In this document: in pieces, positions 45,111 through 54,383 of the stretch
Layout: the number at the start of each line of letters is the position of its first letter
Position numbering within the stretch: position 1 is the stretch's first letter
Assembly: GCA_947494805.1 (NCBI GenBank)
Contig: CANLWK010000003.1
Coordinates: forward strand, 124,001-188,000
Direction of reading: 5' to 3'
DNA: 64,000 nt
Source: an uncultured Croceitalea sp.
GTDB taxonomy: Bacteria; Bacteroidota; Bacteroidia; Flavobacteriales; Flavobacteriaceae
The notes under the pieces: generated by a model
What the model saw: only the letters and a program-made list of their open reading frames with translations
What the model was told of the DNA's origin: nothing
The model's database searches: none
Position numbers and translations under genes: made by a program

Positions 45111-45531
45111 AACCAATAAGAATACAGAAAAATACATATCTAACTATTAGTTCCGCTAAAAGCCTGAAACCCGTTTCAACTTATGAAACAAATTAGCAGC
45201 TTAAATGATGAAAGACGTACCAAACATTATATTTTACTTCGTCTGCCACTCGACCTATTTTCTAAAGCACTCACTTTTAACCCATAGTAAAATGAAAATG
45301 GTGCCCTAAGAGTGCACAATGTGTTAATTCTTAATGTATACCATTAAATTAATACCGTTTAGAATAGTAAAAATTCTTGGTTTAAAGTATTTTTACAGAT
45401 TGATGAAGTTTTGAAAGTTAGAGTTTAAAGAAAACCAAATTCTGCAACTTTTTTGTAATTAGAGGCAACAACTAAACTATTTACCACACACGAACACAAG
45501 TCTAGATTTCTGCTGAAACTTATTATACGTA
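45111..45531. other. 421-bp control region with a cluster of inverted arms
   Basis: Non-coding spacer between the symporter and the FG-GAP operon. It holds the arm cluster at 45165-45189 and the AT-rich probable promoter and leader of the operon. A 34-codon frame at 45183-45287 was judged unreliable. No terminator was seen. Confidence 0.5.
45165..45189. promoter_or_regulatory. Triple-arm palindrome upstream of the FG-GAP operon
   Basis: TGAAAC-CC-GTTTCA-ACTTA-TGAAAC: a perfect 6-bp inverted pair with a 2-bp spacer, whose right arm can also pair with a third arm. The core GAAACCCGTTTC resembles the GAAACCGTTTTC core of the LacI-like operator at 38534. It lies 354 bp before the next start codon. 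Confidence 0.4.
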
Positions 45532-48500
45532 ATGAACATAAGATTATCCATATTATCCCTCATCATTCTCTTTTTTATTGGTTGCAAAGAAAAATCAGAG
45601 AAAGACACCCTACCACAAAAACAGCCGACACTGTTCTCTCAGTTGTCACCAGAACAAACAGGTGTTGATTTTATAAACACAGTTCAAAATCAAAAGAACT
45701 TCAATATTTTCAAGTATCGCAACTTTTACAACGGTGGTGGTGTTGCCATTGGCGATATCAACAATGATGGGCTAGAGGATATCTACCTCACGGGCAATAT
45801 GGTACAAAACAAGCTTTACTTGAACAAAGGGGATTTCAAATTCGAAGACATCACCGAAACTGCCAATGTCGCCGGTGACAAACCATGGTCCACGGGTGTT
45901 GTAATGGTAGACATTAACGCTGATGGTCTTTTGGATATTTATGTAAGCAATGCAGGTAATTTAAAAGGAAACAACCACGATAATGACCTTTATATCAACA
46001 ATGGCGATTTGACTTTTACCGAAATGGCCCATGAGTATAATCTAGCAGAAACAGGATTTTCTACACACGCCTCTTTTTTTGATTACGATAAAGACGGTGA
46101 CCTCGATGCCTATATATTAAACAATAGTAACATTCCGGTTAGCAGCTTGGGCTATGCCGCACAAAGAGAGGTACGTGCCCAAGATTGGGAAGGTGTTCCT
46201 CATATTTTTAGGGGTGTTGGTGATATGTTACTTCGAAACGATGGAGGAAAATTTGTTGATGTTAGCGAAGAAGCTGGTATTTATGGCAGCCTTATTGGTT
46301 TTGGACTTGGTGTTTTGGTAACCGATATCAATAATGACCTATACCCTGATATATATGTTTCAAACGATTTTTATGAACGCGACTATCTCTATATAAATCA
46401 GAAAGACGGCACCTTTTCAGAAGAAATAAAAGACTATGTATCACACCTAAGCCTTTCAGCAATGGGCATTGATGTAGGTGATATCAACAATGACGGCAAC
46501 AATGACATCTTTATTACCGATATGTTGCCCGAGGCCGACCAAAGGGTAAAATCTGTTATGGAATTCGAAGGTTACAATGTCTTTGACTTAAAACGTGAAA
46601 AAGACTTTTACCAACAATACATTCAAAATACACTTCAACTTAATAATGGTAATGGTTCATTTTCTGAAGTTGCCTACTATAGTGGCGTAGATGCCACAGA
46701 TTGGAGCTGGGCAGGTCTGCTTTTTGACATGGACAACGATGGACTAAAAGATATTTTTATAACAAATGGTATTAACCATGATCTTACAGACTTGGACTTT
46801 GTTGATTTTTTTGCAAACGAAATCATTCAAAAATTGGCACTTACGGGCCGCAAAGAATCTATTGATTCCATTATCAACAAAATGCCCATAAAGCCACAAC
46901 CCAATTATGCCTATAAGAACAATGGCGATATCACCTTTACCAATGCCAACAAAGAGTGGGGCTTTGATTTGCCCACAAGGTCCAATGGTGCCGCCTATGG
47001 GGATCTTGACAATGATGGTGATCTAGATTTGATCATTAACAATGTCAATACAGAAACGTTCGTCTATCGCAACAATAGTGACAAGATGAACAACAATAAT
47101 TTTATTAAACTTAAGTTCAAGGGCGAAGGTGACAATCCATTTGCAATTGGCACCTCGGCGACCTTATACTTCAAAGACAATATTGTAAATCAAGAATTGA
47201 TTCCGTCAAGGGGGTTTCAATCTTCTATGGAATATAATATGACCATAGGTTTAGGCACCCATGAAACGATTGATTCCATCAGAATTGTTTGGCCAAATGA
47301 CAAAACAATTCAACTAAAGAATGTTTCAGCTAACCAAACCTTGCTATTAAAGCAATCAGATGCTACGGAGCACTATTCAATACCCAAAAAGGGAAAAAAG
47401 AATACGCTTATAAGAGAAATCGCCAAAAGTATACAGACCGCGCACAAAGAAAATAATCATGTTGATTTCGATTATGAAGGCCTTATTTATAAAAAGCTAT
47501 CGCAAGAGGGACCTGCATTGGCAGTTGCCGATGTGAACGGTGATGGTAATGACGATGTTTTCATTGGTGGTGCCAAAAACCAACCTGCCCAATTGTATTT
47601 GCATAAAGGTGCTGGAAAATTTACTCAGAAAAAGCAAGTTGTTTTTTCAGAGGATATGAGCTTTGAAGATACCGCTGCTGCTTTTTTTGATATTGACGGT
47701 GATCATGACCTAGACCTGATGGTAGGGTCAGGCGGTAATGATGTAAGGGAGCAAAAGACTTATCGCCCTCGTATCTATATAAATGACGGAGCCGGCAACT
47801 TTTCTTACTACGAAAGAAAACTTCCCTCTACCTTTAAAAATATTGCCACAATTTCACCGTATGATTTTGATGGTGATGGAGATATTGATGTATTTGTTGG
47901 ATCTCGCAGTGTGGTCGGTGTGTATGGCGTAAGTCCAAATCATTTATTTCTAGAAAATTTAGGGGATGGAACATTTATTGACGCTACGGAAAAACTCGCC
48001 TATGATTTAAAAGATGCAGGAATGATCACTGCTTCATTGTGGATTGATATTGATGGGGACTCAAAAAAAGACCTAATTGTTGTCTCTGAATGGGACACAC
48101 CCAAAATCTATAAAAATTCAGGCCGAAGACTTTCTAAAATGAGCTCTTCATTAGATAGTCTTGATGGTTGGTGGAATACTATCGAAACCGCTGATTTGGA
48201 CAATGACGGCGACCAAGATTTAATTCTGGGCAACCAAGGGGCAAATCTACATTACCAGCCCAAAAAGGACCATCCAATGAAAATCTGGATAAATGATTTC
48301 GATGACAATGGAACTTTAGAGCAAATAGTAACACAAAATTATGATGGTGGCGATTATCCCATTCATCAAAAAAAGGAGTTGACAAATCAGTTGGTTTCTT
48401 TAAAAAAGCAAAACCTTAAAGCCTCGGACTACGCAAAAAGAACGATCAAAGAACTGTTCCCAAAAGAAACGATAGACAACTCGATAGTAAAGAAAGCTTC

Positions 48501-48876
48501 TATTTCAGAATCTGTAATTGCCATAAATCAAGGGGGAGGGAAATTTACCATAAAAAAATTACCGCAACGAGTGCAGTTCTCTTGTATCTGCGGAGTCACT
48601 TGTGCCGATGTAAACCAAGACGGCAACCTAGACCTAATAATGGCCGGTAACAATTACGAATTTAAACCTCAATTTTCAAGATTGGACGCCAGTTACGGTA
48701 ATGTTCTGCTGGGCAATGGAAAAAACGATTTTGAATGGCAAGATTATAATGACAGTGGCTTTTTTATTAAGGGTGAGGTAAAGCATCTCAAACAATTCAA
48801 AGATAAAGACGGTAAACGTTATATGATAGCAACGGTCAACGATGAAAAACCAAAGATTTTTTCCTTAGATGATTAG
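45532..48876 (+). CDS. FG-GAP/VCBS and ASPIC/UnbV repeat lipoprotein, paralogue 1
   Basis: Surface-exposed lipoprotein of 1114 residues with a lipobox ending at Cys18 (LFFIGC). Fourteen calcium-binding FG-GAP-type motifs are visible in two sets of seven. The first set runs from GDINNDGLEDIYL to GDLDNDGDLDLII (about residues 75-510), the second from ADVNGDGNDDVFI to ADVNQDGNLDLIM (about 665-1040). Between them lies an ASPIC/UnbV domain (about 530-620, SRGFQSSMEYNMTIGLG, IVWPNDKTIQLKNVSANQTL). Two seven-bladed beta-propellers are therefore likely. No catalytic motif is seen. It overlaps paralogue 2 by 8 bp and heads an operon with a haloperoxidase-type enzyme. Function is unknown; such proteins are often encoded beside SusCD pairs in Bacteroidota. 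Confidence 0.88.
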   Translation: MNIRLSILSLIILFFIGCKEKSEKDTLPQKQPTLFSQLSPEQTGVDFINTVQNQKNFNIFKYRNFYNGGGVAIGDINNDGLEDIYLTGNMVQNKLYLNKGDFKFEDITETANVAGDKPWSTGVVMVDINADGLLDIYVSNAGNLKGNNHDNDLYINNGDLTFTEMAHEYNLAETGFSTHASFFDYDKDGDLDAYILNNSNIPVSSLGYAAQREVRAQDWEGVPHIFRGVGDMLLRNDGGKFVDVSEEAGIYGSLIGFGLGVLVTDINNDLYPDIYVSNDFYERDYLYINQKDGTFSEEIKDYVSHLSLSAMGIDVGDINNDGNNDIFITDMLPEADQRVKSVMEFEGYNVFDLKREKDFYQQYIQNTLQLNNGNGSFSEVAYYSGVDATDWSWAGLLFDMDNDGLKDIFITNGINHDLTDLDFVDFFANEIIQKLALTGRKESIDSIINKMPIKPQPNYAYKNNGDITFTNANKEWGFDLPTRSNGAAYGDLDNDGDLDLIINNVNTETFVYRNNSDKMNNNNFIKLKFKGEGDNPFAIGTSATLYFKDNIVNQELIPSRGFQSSMEYNMTIGLGTHETIDSIRIVWPNDKTIQLKNVSANQTLLLKQSDATEHYSIPKKGKKNTLIREIAKSIQTAHKENNHVDFDYEGLIYKKLSQEGPALAVADVNGDGNDDVFIGGAKNQPAQLYLHKGAGKFTQKKQVVFSEDMSFEDTAAAFFDIDGDHDLDLMVGSGGNDVREQKTYRPRIYINDGAGNFSYYERKLPSTFKNIATISPYDFDGDGDIDVFVGSRSVVGVYGVSPNHLFLENLGDGTFIDATEKLAYDLKDAGMITASLWIDIDGDSKKDLIVVSEWDTPKIYKNSGRRLSKMSSSLDSLDGWWNTIETADLDNDGDQDLILGNQGANLHYQPKKDHPMKIWINDFDDNGTLEQIVTQNYDGGDYPIHQKKELTNQLVSLKKQNLKASDYAKRTIKELFPKETIDNSIVKKASISESVIAINQGGGKFTIKKLPQRVQFSCICGVTCADVNQDGNLDLIMAGNNYEFKPQFSRLDASYGNVLLGNGKNDFEWQDYNDSGFFIKGEVKHLKQFKDKDGKRYMIATVNDEKPKIFSLDD

Positions 48877-51800
48877 ATATGCCGTTCTTTTTCTAATAGG
48901 TCTTGCCTTTGTGTCCTGCAAAAAAAATGGAGCACTTTTTCATAATCCGACCGCTGCCCAAACCGGTCTTGATTTCGAAAATAAACTTACTGAAACAGAT
49001 GACCTGAACATTCTTGATTACCTCTATTTCTATAATGGTGGCGGAGTAGCTGTTGGCGATGTTAACAATGATGGTTTACCCGATGTCTTCTTTTCTGGCA
49101 ATCAAGTAAAAAATAGGCTATACATAAATAATGGCGACATGACATTTAAAGATGTCACCGATAGTGCAGGTGTGGGCGGTAACAGTACATGGAATACTGG
49201 GACTGTAATGGGAGATGTAAATGGTGACGGCCTTTTGGACATTTATGTTTGTGCAGTTGTGGGCATTAATGGGTTCAATGGATTCAATGAACTCTTCATT
49301 AACAATGGCGATGGCACCTTCACTGAAAGCGCAGCAAAATATGGCCTTGATTTTGACTCATATAGCTCATCTGCAGCTTTCCTGGATTTTGATCTAGACG
49401 GTGATCTTGATATGTATTTGTTAAACCATGCCGTTCACACAGAAAATTCATTTGGCAAAGCCAACTTAAGGTATAGTAGAGACTATCAAACAGGTGATAA
49501 ATTACTAAGAAATGACGGTGGCAGGTTCACTGACGTCAGTGAAGAAGCAGGAATTTATGGTGGCATAAATGGTTATGGGCTTGGTTTGGCCGTGGCCGAT
49601 TTTAATATGGACGGATATCCCGACATCTATGTAGGCAATGATTTTCATGAAGACGATTATTATTACCTAAACAATGGTAACGGAACATTTACTGAAAGCC
49701 TGAAAAAACATTTCGGACATATTAGTAGGTTCTCTATGGGCAACGATGTAGCAGATATCAACAGAGATGGCCTACCAGACTTAATTTCTTTAGACATGTT
49801 ACCTGAAGACGAAATACCTTTGAAAGCCTCGGAAGGTGATGAAAATGTACAAATTCAAAAAATCAAAACTAAAAAGTACGGGTATCACTATCAATTCACC
49901 CGAAATATGCTCTTTGTAAACCAACCAGACGGCATGTTTATCGAAACCGCTCTAATGAGCAACGTTGCAGCTACTGATTGGAGCTGGAGCGCCCTCTTTG
50001 GCGACTACAATCAAGATGGTGAGCAGGATCTTTTTATTTCTAATGGCATCCCTAAAAGGCCTAATGATCTAGATTTTATAAAATTTGTGTCCAGTGATCA
50101 AATAAAAAACAAAATAAACAACACAAAACTGGTAGACCAAAGAGCATTGAAACTAATGCCCTCAGGAGCGGTCAGTAATTACGTGTTCAAAGGCAAAAAA
50201 GGATTGGCATTTAAAGACATGTCATCTACATGGATTGCCAATGACACTCTAATTTCTGGAGCTACCGCCTACGCTGACTTTGATAATGACGGTGATTTAG
50301 ATTTAATTACAAATAATATCAATCAGACAGCAACATTGTATCAAAATCAAACTAATCAAAGTGCTAATTATCTGAAGCTACAATTCAACTACTTAGAGAA
50401 GAACAAGTTTGGTATAGGCACCAAGGTATATGCATATAACTCCGGAGAGTTACAATACAAGGAGCTAAGCCCAAGTAGGGGTTTTCAAGCATCCTCGGAA
50501 CCCATCGTACATTTTGGCTTTGGCAAAACAAAAACCATTGATTCGTTAAAGATTATTTGGCCCAATAAAACATATCAAGTTTTAAGAGATGTTACCGCCA
50601 ACCAAACGCTCGTGCTTAAACCCTCAAATACGTTGCCATATCAGTATGATACTTTTGAAACACTCGAAAGCATTCATTTTGATAAGGTCACCAATAACTT
50701 AGGAATTGATTTTCTCCATATTGAAGACAACTATACAGACTTTAATAGAGAAAAATTAATACCATATCAAGTATCTGACAGGGGCCCAGCACTTGCAATC
50801 GGTGATTTAAACGGTGATGGCAAAGACGATATCTTTTTTGGCGGCTCAAAGTTTGTCCCTTCGAAAATTTACCTTCAAACAGACTCTACTTTTGTTCGCT
50901 CAAAGTTTACATCCATTTTAAATGATTCCATTAAAGAAGAAGTGGCAGCTGTAGTCCAAGATTTCAATGGCGATTCAAAAAACGACCTTTTTATAGCATC
51001 CGGTGGAAATGATTTTTTTGGCAACGCCAGCCCCTTATCAGATAGTTATTTTGTTCAAGCAGATTCCAGTTTTATAAAAAAAGTCCTTCCTGATTATTTT
51101 CAAAACGCTTCAGTAATCAAGCCTTATGATTATGACGGCGATGGTGATTTAGATGTTTTTATAGCAGGCCATACGATAACAAATCAATTTGGGAAACCTG
51201 CAACCTCTTACCTTCTAAAAAATGATGCTGGTGAATTTTCAATAGCCAAAGAATTTGATGGTGATAGTATTGGAATGGTCACAGATGTCCTATGGGATGA
51301 TTTCAATGCCGATGGAACCAAAGACTTAATTCTTGTTGGCGAATGGATGTCACCAAAATTCTTTAAAAACCTCAACGGGTCTTTCACTGAAGTATCAAAT
51401 CTGACCGAAAATATTTCAGGGTTATGGCAAGCTATTGAGGCATTTGACATAGATAAAGATGGCGATATGGATTACTTGTTGGGAAACTGGGGTTTAAACT
51501 CAAAGTTTCAAGCATCAAAAGAAAGGCCCCTTAAGCTTTTTTTTGGAGATTTTGACAAAAATGGACAGACCGAAACACTCACAGCGATTGAAAAAGGTGG
51601 TGTATATTATACCATTGAAGGTTTGGACGATTTATCTTCACAACTGGTTTTCTTAAGAAAAAAGTTCAATTCATATACCAAGTTTGCAGGTATGGGCATA
51701 AAAAAAGTAATCGACGAAAAAATGCTTGATGACTCAAAGGTTTTAGACGTTGTTGAATTGCAATCTGGTTATTTAAAGAATGAAAATGGAAGATTTACTT

Positions 51801-52120
51801 TTGTCCCTTTTCAATCTGAACTACAGTTGGCCCCTCTCTTGGCCTTTCTGCCCTATGATTTTGATAATGATAATCAAGTAGAAGTACTTATTGGAGGGAA
51901 TTTTTTCGGAGTAAAGCCGTATCATGGCCGTTTTGACAGCTTCCCAGGAGCATTGTTGAAAAATGAAAATGATGTAATTTTGGGTAACAGAATTGGGCTT
52001 GATCTAACTCAAAAATCAATAAGGCATTTGAGTATTATAAACAGCGGTAATAAGCCTTACCTATTGGTTACATTCAATAATGAAAAGGCGCAGATATATG
52101 AATTTGAATCTAAACAATAA
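48869..52120 (+). CDS. FG-GAP/VCBS and ASPIC/UnbV repeat lipoprotein, paralogue 2
   Basis: Lipoprotein of 1083 residues, lipobox at Cys17 (GLAFVSC). It has the same architecture as paralogue 1: seven FG-GAP motifs (GDVNNDGLPDVFF to ADFDNDGDLDLIT), an ASPIC/UnbV domain (ELSPSRGFQASSEPIVHFGFG, IIWPNKTYQVLRDVTANQTL), then seven more (GDLNGDGKDDIFF to YDFDNDNQVEVLI). The parallel blade order, including degenerate Asn/Glu-containing members at the same places (NDFDDNGTLEQ and GDFDKNGQTET), points to an old tandem duplication. It overlaps paralogue 1 by 8 bp and is followed by the haloperoxidase-type gene after 3 bp, so all three are probably co-expressed. Confidence 0.88.
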   Translation: MIRYAVLFLIGLAFVSCKKNGALFHNPTAAQTGLDFENKLTETDDLNILDYLYFYNGGGVAVGDVNNDGLPDVFFSGNQVKNRLYINNGDMTFKDVTDSAGVGGNSTWNTGTVMGDVNGDGLLDIYVCAVVGINGFNGFNELFINNGDGTFTESAAKYGLDFDSYSSSAAFLDFDLDGDLDMYLLNHAVHTENSFGKANLRYSRDYQTGDKLLRNDGGRFTDVSEEAGIYGGINGYGLGLAVADFNMDGYPDIYVGNDFHEDDYYYLNNGNGTFTESLKKHFGHISRFSMGNDVADINRDGLPDLISLDMLPEDEIPLKASEGDENVQIQKIKTKKYGYHYQFTRNMLFVNQPDGMFIETALMSNVAATDWSWSALFGDYNQDGEQDLFISNGIPKRPNDLDFIKFVSSDQIKNKINNTKLVDQRALKLMPSGAVSNYVFKGKKGLAFKDMSSTWIANDTLISGATAYADFDNDGDLDLITNNINQTATLYQNQTNQSANYLKLQFNYLEKNKFGIGTKVYAYNSGELQYKELSPSRGFQASSEPIVHFGFGKTKTIDSLKIIWPNKTYQVLRDVTANQTLVLKPSNTLPYQYDTFETLESIHFDKVTNNLGIDFLHIEDNYTDFNREKLIPYQVSDRGPALAIGDLNGDGKDDIFFGGSKFVPSKIYLQTDSTFVRSKFTSILNDSIKEEVAAVVQDFNGDSKNDLFIASGGNDFFGNASPLSDSYFVQADSSFIKKVLPDYFQNASVIKPYDYDGDGDLDVFIAGHTITNQFGKPATSYLLKNDAGEFSIAKEFDGDSIGMVTDVLWDDFNADGTKDLILVGEWMSPKFFKNLNGSFTEVSNLTENISGLWQAIEAFDIDKDGDMDYLLGNWGLNSKFQASKERPLKLFFGDFDKNGQTETLTAIEKGGVYYTIEGLDDLSSQLVFLRKKFNSYTKFAGMGIKKVIDEKMLDDSKVLDVVELQSGYLKNENGRFTFVPFQSELQLAPLLAFLPYDFDNDNQVEVLIGGNFFGVKPYHGRFDSFPGALLKNENDVILGNRIGLDLTQKSIRHLSIINSGNKPYLLVTFNNEKAQIYEFESKQ

Positions 52121-52123
52121 AAA

Positions 52124-53455
52124 ATGAACGTGCGATTTAATGTTTTGATAGTGGTCGTACTACTGGCCACTTCCTGTTCTCAAAAAAATGACCCCATAAC
52201 CATTTCTCCAGATGACTTTCACAACTCGGTGGACAAGGTCACAGAAATAATGATTCATGATATTTTTTCACCCCCTGTAGCAAGTAGAATTTTTGCCTAT
52301 CCAAATATTGCAGCCTATGAAATACTGGCAAAGGACGCAACGGAATATACTTCATTGGCAGATCAATTGACTGGTTTTTCCGAAATTCCAGCTCCTGAGA
52401 GCAATGAAAAACTCAACTATGATCTCGCCGCCTTAATTGCCCATATAGATTTGAGCAGACAATTGATTTTTTCGGAGAATCGAATTGAAGTTTATCGCGA
52501 TAGTCTCTATTCCATGTGGGAAGCTAAAAATCCTGAACAGTTCAACGCCTCTAAAACCTATGGTCTTCAGGTAGCTTCGCATATTGCCACTTGGATGGAT
52601 AAAGATAATTACAAGCAAACGCGAACTATGCCCAAATTTTCAGTCGATTCTGATGACCCTTCGCGTTGGCAGCCAACACCCCCAGCCTACATGAGCGGTA
52701 TTGAACCACATTGGAACAAAATACGACCTTTCGTAATTGATTCAGCCAATCAGTTTAAACCTAGCGGCCCTCCACCTTTCTCAATGGAGGAAGATTCTGA
52801 TTTTTATAAGGAATTAAAAGAAGTCTACGACATCAGCAACGAGATTACCGCAAAAGGAGATGATTCAGAAGAAGTGGCCATTGCACAGTTTTGGGATTGT
52901 AACCCTTATGTTTCGGTTACCCGGGGACATCTCATGTTCGCTACCAAAAAAATTACCCCTGGCGCCCATTGGATTGGAATTACAAAAATAGCCACCAGAA
53001 AGAGTAATGCAAATGTTGTTCAAACCGTTCATGCCTATACCAAAACTTCTATTGCCATAGCCGATGCTTTTATAAGTTGTTGGGATGAAAAGTACCGAAG
53101 CAATTTGATTAGGCCCGAAACATTGATCAACGAGCATATTGATGATAGTTGGGAACCCGTGTTACAAACACCTCCCTTTCCTGAGTATACCAGCGGCCAT
53201 AGTGTAGTATCTGGAGCAGCTGCAACAGCATTGACCAGTATTTTTGGCGATGATTTTGCCTTTGATGATGACACAGAAGTGGCTTACGGACTCCCTGTTC
53301 GCTCCTTTACTTCGTTTAATGCCGCAGCAGATGAAGCCGCCATCAGTCGAATGTACGGTGGCATCCATTACCGTGCTGCGGTTGAAATAGGTGTAAAACA
53401 AGGGCGCGATCTGGGTCAATTTGTTGTGGATAATCTTATAATGTTAAAAAAATAG
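52124..53455 (+). CDS. Vanadium-dependent haloperoxidase / PAP2-type lipoprotein
   Basis: Lipoprotein of 443 residues (Cys18 in LLATSC) with the active-site layout of vanadium haloperoxidases and type 2 acid phosphatases. Lys323 and Arg330 lie in KYRSNLIRP. Ser357, Gly358 and His359 lie in PEYTSGHSVVSGAA, and Arg409 and His415 in SRMYGGIHYRAAVEIG. The KxxxxxxRP, SGH and SRxxxxxH signatures are all intact. The N-terminal part is a long helical domain (about 30-270). It may bind vanadate and oxidise halides with peroxide, or act as a phosphatase; the motifs do not separate these. It follows the two FG-GAP genes by 3 bp, which suggests a joint surface function. Confidence 0.85.
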   Translation: MNVRFNVLIVVVLLATSCSQKNDPITISPDDFHNSVDKVTEIMIHDIFSPPVASRIFAYPNIAAYEILAKDATEYTSLADQLTGFSEIPAPESNEKLNYDLAALIAHIDLSRQLIFSENRIEVYRDSLYSMWEAKNPEQFNASKTYGLQVASHIATWMDKDNYKQTRTMPKFSVDSDDPSRWQPTPPAYMSGIEPHWNKIRPFVIDSANQFKPSGPPPFSMEEDSDFYKELKEVYDISNEITAKGDDSEEVAIAQFWDCNPYVSVTRGHLMFATKKITPGAHWIGITKIATRKSNANVVQTVHAYTKTSIAIADAFISCWDEKYRSNLIRPETLINEHIDDSWEPVLQTPPFPEYTSGHSVVSGAAATALTSIFGDDFAFDDDTEVAYGLPVRSFTSFNAAADEAAISRMYGGIHYRAAVEIGVKQGRDLGQFVVDNLIMLKK

Positions 53456-53474
53456 AAAGTAGTTTACCGTTAAT

Positions 53475-54383
53475 ATGAAAAAAAAAGTTCTTTTAAGCAC
53501 TCTTTTACTATTGGCCCTAGGGCTATCATGGTACTTGTTTGTAAAGCCATATGACTACACTGTTCGTTTTGAAGCAAAAACGTTCCCCGGGGCGATAAAC
53601 CAGGCTTTAAAGCTTTGGGACCAAACCCTTGAACCAATAGAACAGATACAACAAAATGAATCATTGTACCAATTAAAACAAAAACTGAAGTTCGGTGATT
53701 CCCTTTATGTTTACGATTGGAAGATTAAACCGCTGACGGATTCTACATCAAAAGTTCGCATAAACATCCAAGATGTCAACCACAGCCTAATGAATAAAAT
53801 TAAAGTGCCTTTCTCGGACACCGATTTTGAAAAACGTTCAAGAAAAACGGTACTGGATTTTATGGAGAATCTTAATGATCACATTGACGCTTTCAAAGTC
53901 AAGATTGACGGTAAGGCTGAAATACCATCAAAATATGTAGCGTACATTCCGATCAAAAGCTCACAATTTAAGAAAGCCGGTGGAATGATGAAAAACACTA
54001 CTTACATTGAACAAACTTTAATGCAAAATGGTGTGCAACTAGATGGTCCCCCAATGGTTGAGGTAATCGAATGGAATAGGTCTGTTGACAGCCTAGAATA
54101 TAATTTTTGTTACCCGATAATAAAGTCCGATTCCCTACCAATGAATACTGACTTAAAATATAAGAGCATATTACCAAAAAATGCCCTGAAGGCGACCTAC
54201 AATGGTAATTACATTACCTCAGACCGTGCTTGGTACAAACTAATGGACTACGCTAGCAAAAAGAACATAGAATTAGAGCCAACGCCTGTTGAAGCATTTT
54301 ACAACAATCCAAATTTTGGGGGCAATGAGCTAAATTGGAAAGCAGAAATCTACATGCCCATAAAAGAAGATTTGAGTGAATAA
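53475..54383 (+). CDS. Membrane-anchored protein with SRPBCC-like and GyrI-like domains
   Basis: A 302-residue protein with an N-terminal hydrophobic anchor (about 4-24). It is followed by a region (about 28-150) resembling a START/SRPBCC fold by strand pattern. The C-terminal domain (about 152-300) resembles GyrI/AraC effector-binding domains, which bind small hydrophobic ligands (TYIEQTLMQNGVQLDGPPMV, ATYNGNYITSDRAWYKLMDY). No DNA-binding part exists. It begins 19 bp after the haloperoxidase gene, so it is probably part of the same transcript. It overlaps the next gene by 8 bp. Function unknown; a ligand-binding role in the envelope is inference. Confidence 0.7.
   Translation: MKKKVLLSTLLLLALGLSWYLFVKPYDYTVRFEAKTFPGAINQALKLWDQTLEPIEQIQQNESLYQLKQKLKFGDSLYVYDWKIKPLTDSTSKVRINIQDVNHSLMNKIKVPFSDTDFEKRSRKTVLDFMENLNDHIDAFKVKIDGKAEIPSKYVAYIPIKSSQFKKAGGMMKNTTYIEQTLMQNGVQLDGPPMVEVIEWNRSVDSLEYNFCYPIIKSDSLPMNTDLKYKSILPKNALKATYNGNYITSDRAWYKLMDYASKKNIELEPTPVEAFYNNPNFGGNELNWKAEIYMPIKEDLSE

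Noticed and set aside
45183-45287. 34-codon ORF (MKQISSLNDERRTKHYILLR start) in the spacer before the FG-GAP operon
   Set aside because: Too short, no ribosome-binding site evident, and its start overlaps the palindrome arms at 45184-45189; retained only as a note.
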